This document shows positions 18,320 to 26,745 of a DNA stretch of 64,000 bases, piece after piece. This DNA comes from Mariniphaga sp964559175. GTDB taxonomy: Bacteria > Bacteroidota > Bacteroidia > Bacteroidales > Prolixibacteraceae. The stretch lies in NCBI GenBank assembly GCA_964559175.1, contig CAZLGT010000003.1:78804-142803 (forward strand), in the 5' to 3' direction. The notes under the pieces were generated by a model. That model did no database searches, was not told where the DNA came from, and was given only the letters and a program-made list of their open reading frames with translations. Both the position numbers and the translations under genes were made by a program. The stretch's first letter is position 1; every line of letters begins with the position of its first letter.

Positions 18320-20158
18320 ATGAAGAATTTTAAATATATAATCATTGCTGGCTTATCTTTATTTGCCATTTCGTGTAATACTGATTTCTTGGATCAAGCG
18401 CCTCTCGATCAATTTGCTTCTACTGTGGTTTGGCAGGATCCAATATTAATGGAAGCATATGTAAATGATGTTTATTGGGGAATACCTCATGGTTTTGGTT
18501 GGATTATGCTTGCTTGCGGTGTCGATGAAGCTCATTCGGCCGATATTGATCAGGGGATCAAAGCTCGTGCAGCTAATCAAAGCCTTATTTCTGCCACTGA
18601 TATGTTGCTTTGGGACAACAACTTTTGGTCTGCCGATTCATATAAACTACGGAATTGGGGACGAGTTTACCCCGAAATTCGCAAGTGTAATGTGTTCCTT
18701 GAGAATTGCCCCGTTGATTTTGAAAATGCCGATCTTATAAATAGGCTGAAAGGGGAAATTTACTTTTTAAGGGCTTATTATTATACTTCGTTAGTTTCTC
18801 TTTATGGAGGTGTGCCAATCATACAAAGAGTATATGGCCTCAATGATGATTTTTCGATTGCTCGTAACTCTGTTGAAGAGTGTTTTAATGCCATTGCTGC
18901 CGATTGTGATAGTGCAATACATTATTTGCCGGTAAATACGCCAACAGGTAGGGCATCAAAAGGAGCTGCTATGACACTAAAATCCAGGGCGTTGCTTTAT
19001 GCTGCTAGCGATTTTTTTAATGATCCTTCATGGGCAGGAAGCTACGAACATCCCGAACTAATTGCCTTTGCTAATAGCAACCGGAATTCTCGTTGGGAAT
19101 TGGCAAAAAATGCAGCCAAAGCTTTGATCGATATGAATATTTATAGTTTACACAAAGGAGAACCAGCTTTGGGGGATTCAATACCCCAAAATTATGCCGA
19201 ATTGTTTTTGGTTAACAGCTCAAGTGAACATATTTTTGTTAAACACTTTGTAGCTGATGCTGTTTCTTCCATGAACTCCTTTAGGGGAGGAAGCGGATGG
19301 GATCAATATCAGCCTGGTCAATTTAATGCACCATCTGGTTGGCATGGCTGGGGTGGTACTTGCCCAACAGGCCAACTTGTAAACGATTTTGAAATGGCCG
19401 ATGGAACTAAATTCGACTGGAATAACCCTCAGCATGCTGCAAATCCTTATAAAAATCGAGATCCACGATTTTACGCAACCGTACTCTACGAAGGTGCTAA
19501 AAGGAGTCCACGACCTGAGGATGTAAGAGTTGCAGATCCAATTGGTATTGTTCAGGTTGGTTACTATGAAGTTTGGAACAACGAAAAAGGTGAAATTACC
19601 TTATTGCCTGGCCTCGACACACGAGATGGTGTCGATGGATGGAATGGTACTTATACTGGTTACTATATGAGAAAATTTATCGACGAATCAATCGATATTA
19701 CCATTTCTACAAATTATCAAGAAACTCCTTGGATATACATGAGATACGCCGAAGTCTTACTTAATTATGCGGAAGCATGCAATGCATTGGAAATGGATGA
19801 TGAAGCTCGCTGGGCTATAAACCAAATTCGTAAAAGAGCAGGTATGCCTCCTACTAATTTGAGTGGTGAAAGTTTGAAAGATTTAATTCGTAATGAAAGG
19901 AAAATTGAACTTGCCTTCGAAGATCATCGGTTTTTTGATGTTAGAAGGTGGCTAATTGCGCCTGATGCTTATACAGATGTTGAAGGAGTAAGTGTGCGTT
20001 ATCCTCTTAATGCAGATAAAACCACATCGGATATTCCAGTTATTGAGGAGGTTAAAGGAATTATTCCTAGGGCATGGAATAATAAATACTATTTGCTTCC
20101 AATTAAGTTTGATGAACTAAATAAGAACTCTATGCTTATCCAAAATCCGTATTACTAG
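18320..20158 (+). CDS. SusD/RagB surface glycan-binding lipoprotein
   Basis: This 612-residue protein has a lipoprotein signal with Cys19 (LFAISCNTDFL). The SusD N-terminal part (LKGEIYFLRAYYYTSLVSLYGGVPII) and C-terminal RagB part (RYAEVLLNYAEACN, INQIRKRAGMP, LIRNERKIELAFEDHRFFDVRRW) are both complete. It captures the oligosaccharide at the cell surface and caps the SusC barrel. Low-GC sequence continues from the middle of susC through this gene, so both appear to share a history different from their flanks. Which glycan it binds cannot be read from the sequence. Confidence 0.96.
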   Translation: MKNFKYIIIAGLSLFAISCNTDFLDQAPLDQFASTVVWQDPILMEAYVNDVYWGIPHGFGWIMLACGVDEAHSADIDQGIKARAANQSLISATDMLLWDNNFWSADSYKLRNWGRVYPEIRKCNVFLENCPVDFENADLINRLKGEIYFLRAYYYTSLVSLYGGVPIIQRVYGLNDDFSIARNSVEECFNAIAADCDSAIHYLPVNTPTGRASKGAAMTLKSRALLYAASDFFNDPSWAGSYEHPELIAFANSNRNSRWELAKNAAKALIDMNIYSLHKGEPALGDSIPQNYAELFLVNSSSEHIFVKHFVADAVSSMNSFRGGSGWDQYQPGQFNAPSGWHGWGGTCPTGQLVNDFEMADGTKFDWNNPQHAANPYKNRDPRFYATVLYEGAKRSPRPEDVRVADPIGIVQVGYYEVWNNEKGEITLLPGLDTRDGVDGWNGTYTGYYMRKFIDESIDITISTNYQETPWIYMRYAEVLLNYAEACNALEMDDEARWAINQIRKRAGMPPTNLSGESLKDLIRNERKIELAFEDHRFFDVRRWLIAPDAYTDVEGVSVRYPLNADKTTSDIPVIEEVKGIIPRAWNNKYYLLPIKFDELNKNSMLIQNPYY

Positions 20159-20229
20159 TTGATTGGATTTTGATAAACCATAGTTTTGTTATGAATGAAA
20201 TAGTTTAATTAGTATCTTTTAATGAAGAA

Positions 20230-20258
20230 TCAAGGACAGAGTTTTTACCTGTCCTTGA
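20230..20258 (+). terminator. hairpin after susD, possible attenuator
   Basis: TCAAGGACAG (20230-20239) and CTGTCCTTGA (20249-20258) form a perfect 10-bp stem with a 9-base loop, 70 bases after the susD stop. Only a weak AT-rich stretch follows. It may reduce read-through into the esterase and GH2 genes. Confidence 0.6.
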
Positions 20259-20284
20259 ATTCTATTAATAATTGATTTATTTAT

Positions 20285-21937
20285 TTGAACAAATTATGCT
20301 TGATTGATATGAAGGTATTAGCTTTTTATCTGATTGTATTTTTCCTTGTTGGATGTGAAATGAGTTCAACTTCTCCGTGCGATGACCAGCAACTTTTTAT
20401 TGGCGACAACATAGCTATTGCGCAAACCGAATACGGTAAAGTTCAAGGCTTTATTTTGCGTGGTATTCACCAATTTAGAGGGATTCCTTATGGCGATAAT
20501 ACCGCCGGAAAAAACCGCTTTATGCCGCCTAAGCCGCCACAGCCCTGGGACGATATTCGCCCTGCGGTGTGGTGGGGAAACACTGCACCACAAATTATGG
20601 AAGGCCGTTTTGCCAATCAGTGGTCTTCGTTTGTCGATCATTGGAACTACGATGAGTTGAGCGAAGATTGCCTGCGCTTAAATATTTGGACACCAGCTTT
20701 GGCCGACGGAAAAAAACGCCCCGTGTTGGTTTGGCTCCATGGAGGTGGTTATACCAATGGAAACGGCATTGAGCAGGATGGTTATGATGGTGAAAAACTG
20801 AGTCGTAAGGGCGATATTGTTTTCGTTTCCATTAACCATCGTTTGGGACCAATTGGTTTTACCGATTTTTCGGGTGTTGGTGGTGAAAAATATAAATATT
20901 CGGGCAATGCCGGAGTGCTCGATATGATTTTTGCCCTCGAATGGGTAAATAAAAACATTGCCAATTTTGGTGGCGATCCTTCAAACGTAACAGTCATGGG
21001 GCAATCGGGCGGAGGTCAAAAAGTATGCAACCTAATGGCTTCGCCCATGTCGCAGCACCTTGTTCATAAAGCAGTGCCGTTAAGCGGCTCTTTAATCAAT
21101 TCGATTGATCAAAGCTACTCACAGTTGGTGGGGAAATATATTTTGGACGAAGCTGGTTTGGATGCTTCCGAAATAAATAAACTGCAAGAAATGCCGTGGC
21201 TCGAATATATACATTTGGCAAATAGGGCAGCACGCAAATGTGCTGAAGATTATTCTCAGCCCGGTCGAAGGATTGGTTTTGCCCCCGTTGCCGATGGCGA
21301 GGTTTTGCCCCTGGGTCAATATTTCGAAGATGCTAATGGTGAAGGTTCAAAAATACCTGTGCTTATAAGTACAACTTTTCACGAGTGGAACATGACTCGC
21401 ACTAACCCCGAAATGGAAGCCATAAACAAAGAGCAAGCTATTGAAATGTTGCAGCAGTCCGGTCGCATGCGCACTACTGTAAGCAATAATGCTGTTGAAG
21501 TGTACGAAGCCTATCAGCAAATATTTCCCGCGGCAAAGCCCATTGAAATTATCTCGCTAATAAACAGCAACCGCAAAGGAGCGGTTAATACGGCCAATGC
21601 AAAAGCAAACCAGCCGGCACCTGTTTATATGGCATGGTTTGGCTGGGAACCCGACTTGTTCAATGGCCGTACAAGGGCTTTTCATTGTCTCGACATTAGC
21701 TTTTGGTTTGCCAATACCGACTTGATGCTTACCCATACCGGCGGAGGTAAACGCCCGCGCGAACTGGCCGATAAAATGAGCGGTGCCCTGTTGAATTTCA
21801 TGCGTACAGGTAATCCAAACGGAAGTGCCTTGCCCAATTGGCCGGCTTATACCATCGAAAACGGTGAAATCATGATACTCAACGATAAATCGGAAGTGAA
21901 AAACGACCCCGATAGAAAAGCAAGGGAATTGCTTTAA
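20285..21937 (+). CDS. type B carboxylesterase, lipoprotein
   Basis: This 550-residue protein (an alternative start at Met9 gives 542) has a lipoprotein signal ending FFLVGCEMSS. It is an alpha/beta-hydrolase of the carboxylesterase type B family: the oxyanion region LVWLHGGGYTNGNG, the nucleophile elbow GQSGGG (Ser in place of the common GESAGG context) and a late FHCLDISFWF containing the likely catalytic His. Being a lipoprotein in a SusCD locus, it should remove acyl groups from the incoming glycan at the surface or in the periplasm. GC content returns to about 50 percent here, unlike susD. Confidence 0.88.
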   Translation: MNKLCLIDMKVLAFYLIVFFLVGCEMSSTSPCDDQQLFIGDNIAIAQTEYGKVQGFILRGIHQFRGIPYGDNTAGKNRFMPPKPPQPWDDIRPAVWWGNTAPQIMEGRFANQWSSFVDHWNYDELSEDCLRLNIWTPALADGKKRPVLVWLHGGGYTNGNGIEQDGYDGEKLSRKGDIVFVSINHRLGPIGFTDFSGVGGEKYKYSGNAGVLDMIFALEWVNKNIANFGGDPSNVTVMGQSGGGQKVCNLMASPMSQHLVHKAVPLSGSLINSIDQSYSQLVGKYILDEAGLDASEINKLQEMPWLEYIHLANRAARKCAEDYSQPGRRIGFAPVADGEVLPLGQYFEDANGEGSKIPVLISTTFHEWNMTRTNPEMEAINKEQAIEMLQQSGRMRTTVSNNAVEVYEAYQQIFPAAKPIEIISLINSNRKGAVNTANAKANQPAPVYMAWFGWEPDLFNGRTRAFHCLDISFWFANTDLMLTHTGGGKRPRELADKMSGALLNFMRTGNPNGSALPNWPAYTIENGEIMILNDKSEVKNDPDRKARELL

Positions 21938-21974
21938 TAGCATATAACATAGACATAATTCAAAATTTTCTAAA

Positions 21975-24458
21975 ATGATTACTAAGGTGCATATTGCCAT
22001 TTTATCCTTCTTTTTTCTTTTAGTAGGAATTGCATGCAACCCTAATACTCAACCCGAAGAATCGTTTAATAAGTTTGGTGTTGCCCATTTTCATGCTCCT
22101 GAAAATAGCTCCCGTATGAGGCTTTTCGACCTCGGGTGGCGTTTTGCAAAAACAGACGACAGCATAGCTCTTGCCCCTGATTTCGACGACAGCAACTGGC
22201 GATTGCTTGATTTGCCACACGACTGGAGCATAGAAAACCTGCCCGAAGGCGACGGCATAATTGGCCAGTTCTCTAAAAACAGCCCGGGAGGTATATCAAC
22301 TGGCTTTACCATAGGGGGCACTGGCGTGTATCGCAAAACTTTTGTTGTCAATGAAGAAGACAAGCACAAAATCTTCACCATTTATTTCGATGGTGTATAT
22401 ATGGAGTCCGATGTATGGCTTAACGGCCATCACCTTGGTTTTTTCCCCAACGGTTACATGGCTTTTCACTATGAATTGACACCGTACTTAAACATGCCGG
22501 GCGATGAAAATACCCTGATTGTTCGTGCCAAAAACATTGGGGAAAACAGCCGCTGGTATTCAGGTTCCGGAATTTACCGGCACGTGTGGTTGCGCGTAAC
22601 AGAACCCGTAAACATACCCGTTTGGGGCGTGTTTGTCACTACACCGCTTGTTTCTGAAAACATAGCAACTGTTTCGGCCGAGATGAAAATCCAAAACCAA
22701 AGCAAGGCCGGTGTTGAAGTGAAAATCCAAAATAGGATTATCGATACAAAGGGAAGGGTAGTTTCCAAAAGCATTACAGATACCAGGCAAATCGCAGCCG
22801 GTTCCGAAATCGGATGCACTCAGTTGGTTGAAGTGGATAAACCACTGCTGTGGTCGTGCGAACAGCCCAGTTTGTACACCCTCGAAACTACTGTTTTACT
22901 AAATGGCAAAGCTGTAGATAGAGCTGAAACCCGCTTTGGTATCCGCAGTATCGAATTTTCACCCGAAACGGGCTTTTTACTCAATGGCAAAGCTGTTTTG
23001 CTTTATGGTGGCTGTGTGCACCACGATAACGGCATACTGGGTGCAGCAACCTTCGACCGTGCCGAACAGCGCAGGGTAGAGCTGCTCAAGGCCAACGGTT
23101 TCAATGCCATACGGGCCAGCCATAACCCGCCGTCGAGGCAGTTTGTTGAAGCTTGCGACCGTTTGGGCGTGCTGCTCATCAACGAGGCTTTCGACATGTG
23201 GCAAATCCCCAAACGCCCCAACGATTATCACCGCTTTTTCGACCAATGGGCAGTGAACGACATTCAAAGCATGGTATTGCGCGACCGTAACTCACCTTCG
23301 ATAATTATGTGGAGTTATGGAAACGAAATCAGGGAGCGTGCCGATTCATCAGGGCTCGAAATAGCCAAAATGCTTATTGAGGCTGTAAAAGAATTGGATA
23401 CTACGCGCCCGGTTACTCAGGCTATTTGCGATTTCTGGGAAACAGCCTACGATCGTGATTGGGGGCATACTGCTACCGCCTTTGAACTGATGGACGTACA
23501 TAGTTACAATTACCAATATGGTAATTATGTGTCCGATCATAAATTGTATCCCGAACGTATAATGCTTGGTTCCGAATCGTTTCCCGATAAAGCCTTGGAA
23601 AACTATCAACTTGTACTGGATAAGCCCTATGTGATAGGTGATTTTGTGTGGACTGCCATGGATTACCTGGGCGAAGCCGGAATAGGGCAGGCATGGCCCG
23701 ATAAAGTAACGATGGACTACCCGTGGTTCAATGCCAATTGTGGCGACATTGACCTTATAGGCAACAAAAAACCACAATCGTATTACCGTGATGTGGTTTG
23801 GGGGCGCAGTCAACTCGAAATGTTTGTTGAACAGCCAGCTCCCATGGGTAGCAATTGGGCAATAAGCGCATGGGGCTGGCGCAATGAGCTTCAGAGCTGG
23901 AACTGGCCTGAATACGAAGGTCAGGAGCTCGATGTTTACGTGTATTCCTCGGTTTCCGAAATCGAAATAGAACTGAACGGTTTGCTTATTGATAGAAAGG
24001 ACACTTCGGAAAGTGAAAATTATATTTTTCATTTTAAAATTCCTTACCAACAAGGTAATTTAACTGCAATTGCATACGACAATAATAAGGAAATAGCTCG
24101 CAAATCATTGGTTACAACCAAGAAGCCGTCGCAAATTGCTTTGTTGCCCGACAGACAATCAATTTATGCCAACTGCAACGATTTGTTCTACATTGAACTT
24201 AACCTGCTCGACGAGAACGAACTTTTGGTGCGCAACAACGACCGCACAATGTATTTCAAAGTTGAAGGCAATGCCGAGATAATTGCTGTTGGGAATGGCA
24301 ATCCCACCGAAATGAAAAGTTTTCAGGCAGATAGTTGCAACACCTTTCAGGGCAAATGTATGATTGTGCTAAGGCCTTTAGGTAAGTGTGGTAATGTTAA
24401 AGTAAGTGCAACTGCATATAATATTGAAGGTCAACCCGTAGAATTGATTATTGAGTAA
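21975..24458 (+). CDS. glycoside hydrolase family 2 enzyme (beta-galactosidase type) with DUF4982
   Basis: This 827-residue lipoprotein (LLVGIACNPN) has the GH2 sugar-binding domain (WRLLDLPHDWSIE, GGTGVYRKTF), an immunoglobulin-like domain and a TIM barrel (INEAFDMW, RNSPSIIMWSYGNE). The acid/base is Glu451 in SYGNEI and the nucleophile is probably Glu534 in LGSES. A DUF4982-like region (WNWPEYEGQELDVYVYSS) and another beta domain end the protein. This architecture is common among beta-galactosidases and related exo-enzymes. It lies 37 bases after the carboxylesterase, within the same PUL. Exact linkage specificity is not predictable. Confidence 0.9.
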   Translation: MITKVHIAILSFFFLLVGIACNPNTQPEESFNKFGVAHFHAPENSSRMRLFDLGWRFAKTDDSIALAPDFDDSNWRLLDLPHDWSIENLPEGDGIIGQFSKNSPGGISTGFTIGGTGVYRKTFVVNEEDKHKIFTIYFDGVYMESDVWLNGHHLGFFPNGYMAFHYELTPYLNMPGDENTLIVRAKNIGENSRWYSGSGIYRHVWLRVTEPVNIPVWGVFVTTPLVSENIATVSAEMKIQNQSKAGVEVKIQNRIIDTKGRVVSKSITDTRQIAAGSEIGCTQLVEVDKPLLWSCEQPSLYTLETTVLLNGKAVDRAETRFGIRSIEFSPETGFLLNGKAVLLYGGCVHHDNGILGAATFDRAEQRRVELLKANGFNAIRASHNPPSRQFVEACDRLGVLLINEAFDMWQIPKRPNDYHRFFDQWAVNDIQSMVLRDRNSPSIIMWSYGNEIRERADSSGLEIAKMLIEAVKELDTTRPVTQAICDFWETAYDRDWGHTATAFELMDVHSYNYQYGNYVSDHKLYPERIMLGSESFPDKALENYQLVLDKPYVIGDFVWTAMDYLGEAGIGQAWPDKVTMDYPWFNANCGDIDLIGNKKPQSYYRDVVWGRSQLEMFVEQPAPMGSNWAISAWGWRNELQSWNWPEYEGQELDVYVYSSVSEIEIELNGLLIDRKDTSESENYIFHFKIPYQQGNLTAIAYDNNKEIARKSLVTTKKPSQIALLPDRQSIYANCNDLFYIELNLLDENELLVRNNDRTMYFKVEGNAEIIAVGNGNPTEMKSFQADSCNTFQGKCMIVLRPLGKCGNVKVSATAYNIEGQPVELIIE

Positions 24459-24489
24459 GCTTATTTTATATATTTAAAGAAAATAAAAA

Positions 24490-25323
24490 ATGAAACAATT
24501 ACAATTACTTTTATTTGCATTGTTCCTATTCGGAAATGTTTTTTCACAAAATGATGAATACAAAACAATTGAGAACATTAACTATTACCCCGAGTCGGTA
24601 ACAAAAAGAGATAATTATATTAGAGAACGCTGTTTGCTCGATATATATTATCCCGATAATGTAGAGGGATACCCTACATTGGTGTGGTATCATGGCGGGG
24701 GTTTGCAAAGCGGCAGCAAATACATTCCCAAAGCGTTGAAAGAAAAAGGCATTGCCGTGATAGCTGTCAATTATCGGCTATACCCCAATGTTAACACGGT
24801 GAAATGTGTCGAAGATGCTGCCGCATCGGTAGCTTGGGTTTTCAACAACATTGAAAAATACGGTGGCGATGCATCTAAAATATTTTTGAGCGGTCATTCG
24901 GCCGGTGGTTATTTAGCACTTATGTTGGGCCTCGATAAAAGTTGGATGGCTACCTATCAAATTGATGCCGATAACTTAGCCGGTTTAATCCCTTTTAGCG
25001 GTCACACCATTACCCATTTGGCTGTGCGCAAAGAGCGCGGAATCGACGAAAAACAACCCGTGATAGACAACATGGCACCCCTTTTCCATGTTCGCCCCGA
25101 TGCACCGCCATTGCTGATGATAACAGGCGATCGTGAATTGGAAATACTGGGCCGTTACGAAGAAAATGCTTACATGAACCGCATAATGAAAGTGGTAGGT
25201 CATACGCAAACGCGCTTAATGGAGCTCGATGGTTACGATCATGGCATGGAAAACCCAGCGCACCCGCTACTTTTAAAAGAAATAGAGCGCATAATGGAAC
25301 AAAAAGGTACATCGGGCTTGTAA
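24490..25323 (+). CDS. secreted alpha/beta-hydrolase (carbohydrate or lipase-type esterase)
   Basis: This 277-residue protein has a signal peptide at residues 1-19 (LFLFGNVFSQ). It carries the HGGGLQSGS oxyanion-hole motif and the nucleophile elbow GHSAGG, followed by a late DGYDHG that supplies the catalytic His. This is the BD-FAE / hormone-sensitive-lipase-like pattern seen in acetyl or feruloyl esterases of PULs. It is the second esterase of the locus, 31 bases after the GH2 gene, and the last gene before a non-coding region of decayed ATPase fragments. Confidence 0.87.
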   Translation: MKQLQLLLFALFLFGNVFSQNDEYKTIENINYYPESVTKRDNYIRERCLLDIYYPDNVEGYPTLVWYHGGGLQSGSKYIPKALKEKGIAVIAVNYRLYPNVNTVKCVEDAAASVAWVFNNIEKYGGDASKIFLSGHSAGGYLALMLGLDKSWMATYQIDADNLAGLIPFSGHTITHLAVRKERGIDEKQPVIDNMAPLFHVRPDAPPLLMITGDRELEILGRYEENAYMNRIMKVVGHTQTRLMELDGYDHGMENPAHPLLLKEIERIMEQKGTSGL

Positions 25324-25326
25324 ATT

Positions 25327-25575
25327 TTAATAATGCCCGGCTAATTTGCCGGAAATCAAAGTTGCTGCGCAAAACAAAGGCCGGAATTTGATTTTTTGTT
25401 CCGGGATTTCTCCGTATTTATCTTCTGTTAAAACATAGGCGTATTGTGAATTAGGAAACGTTTTCAATAACAGATGCAGGCTTTTTAATTTTCCTGATTT
25501 TCCGCTTTTTACTTCAATGGGTATAATTTTTCCATCTTTTTCAATAATGTAGTCTGTTTCGGCGCTGCTGCCTCT
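25327..25575 (-). pseudogene. C-terminal remnant of a DUF4143-type AAA ATPase
   Basis: The minus strand translates to SSAETDYIIEKDGKIIPIEVKSGK, continuing through LKSLHLLLKTFPNSQYAYVL to a natural stop at 25327. This is the PD-(D/E)XK-like C-terminal segment of the ATPase family expanded in Bacteroidota. An in-frame stop at 25576-25578 and the absence of the ATPase domain show it is broken. Only about 80 codons remain. Confidence 0.75.
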
Positions 25576-25616
25576 TTACCCATAAATAATACAAATTAAC
25601 TTTAAAAAAATCAGGA

Positions 25617-25643
25617 ATATGGAAATGGCTGCTAATTTTATAA
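25617..25643 (+). pseudogene. short remnant of a DUF4143-type ATPase C-terminus
   Basis: The plus strand reads IWKWLLIL then stop. It matches the terminal WKWLL motif seen in the larger remnant at 26233-26471. It is too short to be certain on its own. Confidence 0.35.
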
Positions 25644-25836
25644 AAGAAAAATTTTGCCACACCCGCCGTAATGATGCAGTCGGGCAGGGATTCACAGATT
25701 ATGAATAATTCAATGGATTGATTCTGTGAAACTGTGGCAATTTGTTTAATTATACATGCGAAATAAAATATCGGTGTTTAAAAAGGAGACAAGTACAAGA
25801 AAAGCGGTTTTACTGACCATGATTACAACGTATGGT

Positions 25837-26034
25837 TTATAATTTCAAAACCCATTGACAATCGTTGTTTAAAGCATAAGAAACTGCCTGAAACCGGTAG
25901 CCCGGATAGTTTTCTGTAAATTTCTTTTTTGAAGTTGAGTTTAAATTCCGGCAGTTCATTTTAATTTCAAAGGCCAACCCTTCATTAAAAGATGTAGTTA
26001 CCACGAAATCTATTTCTTTTTGGTCGGCGGTTCT
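25837..26034 (-). pseudogene. C-terminal remnant of a second DUF4143-type ATPase
   Basis: The minus strand translates to RTADQKEIDFVVTTSFNEG, then AFEIKMNCRNLN, then KKFTENYPGYRFQ, ending at a natural stop at 25837. The pattern QKEIDFV followed by an EIK strand is the nuclease-like end of these ATPases. A stop at 26035-26037 interrupts the frame upstream. Confidence 0.65.
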
Positions 26035-26232
26035 TCAAAAACTTGGTTTTTTAGATATTATTGGATGTGTATTCCAAAAATATCGGATATTATTGGAGTG
26101 ATGATCCAATATTATCCGGAATATCCTTGATCACTTTGATTGAAAGTCCAAAGTTGTTCCTCATAATGTTGATTTTTAGTGTTATTACTCTGTCTGTGGA
26201 ATAAAAATATATGTTTTTTGTTTTGAGTATAA

Positions 26233-26471
26233 AACAAGGGAGTTGAAGTCGATTTTTATGTGCCTGATGCCGGTACTGCTATTCAGGTTTGTTTTGACTT
26301 TAACAACAGCGCCGGCACTTTTGACAGGGAAGTGAAGGCATTGCTGAAGATTACAGAAGTACTGGAGTGTCGTCATTTGTTAATCATCACACGGGACACG
26401 GAACAGATGTTGGAGATAAGTGGCAAAAAGATTGAAGTCACCCCGTATGGAAATGGCTGCTAAATTTTTAG
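26233..26471 (+). pseudogene. frameshifted C-terminal remnant of a third DUF4143-type ATPase
   Basis: The plus strand reads NKGVEVDFYVPDAGTAIQVC, then REVKALLKITEVLE, then LLIITRDTEQ and KKIEVTP. The frame then shifts by one base near 26444, and VWKWLLNF with a stop lies in the neighbouring frame. A stop at 26230-26232 precedes it. The order of motifs is typical for the C-terminus of the family. Confidence 0.75.
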
Positions 26472-26608
26472 GTGAGATGAGGCTTACTCTGCCATTGCAC
26501 CTGCCCCTCCGGATATTTATGTCGGAGTTTCAGTGAAGGTAAGTTTCAGTTTTACAAATTCAATACTTTTTGGCAAAATATCGCGTATCGTTGCAGTCTG
26601 AATTTCAG

Positions 26609-26734
26609 CTAATCTTCCTTCTCTTCCGCTTCCAGTTTAGCTTCGTATTTTTTTACTGCCCATTTCACTGCATAGTAAGAAATTAAAACGACTACCGGCC
26701 AGCTTATCATCCATAATATTGGTGTGGTGTACAT
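26609..26734 (-). CDS. small CydX-like membrane protein of cytochrome bd oxidase
   Basis: This 41-residue ORF was too short for standard calling. It reads MYTTPILWMISWPVVVLISY, then a second short part YAVKWAVKKYEAKLEAEEKED. One membrane helix is followed by a charged tail. It starts 11 bases after the cydB stop on the same strand, the place where CydX/CydS-type stabilising subunits lie. No sequence family is recognised with certainty, so the role is inferred from position and topology. Confidence 0.7.
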   Translation of the reverse strand: MYTTPILWMISWPVVVLISYYAVKWAVKKYEAKLEAEEKED

Positions 26735-26745
26735 ATTCAAAATTT

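Noticed and set aside
23349..24053. 234-residue antisense frame inside the GH2 gene
   Set aside because: It is a shadow of the GH2 coding frame, with no domain and no promoter.
26085..26117. Imperfect 12-bp inverted repeat GGATATTATTGG / CCAATATTATCC
   Set aside because: It has one mismatch, is AT-rich and lies in decayed sequence. I could not connect it to any element.
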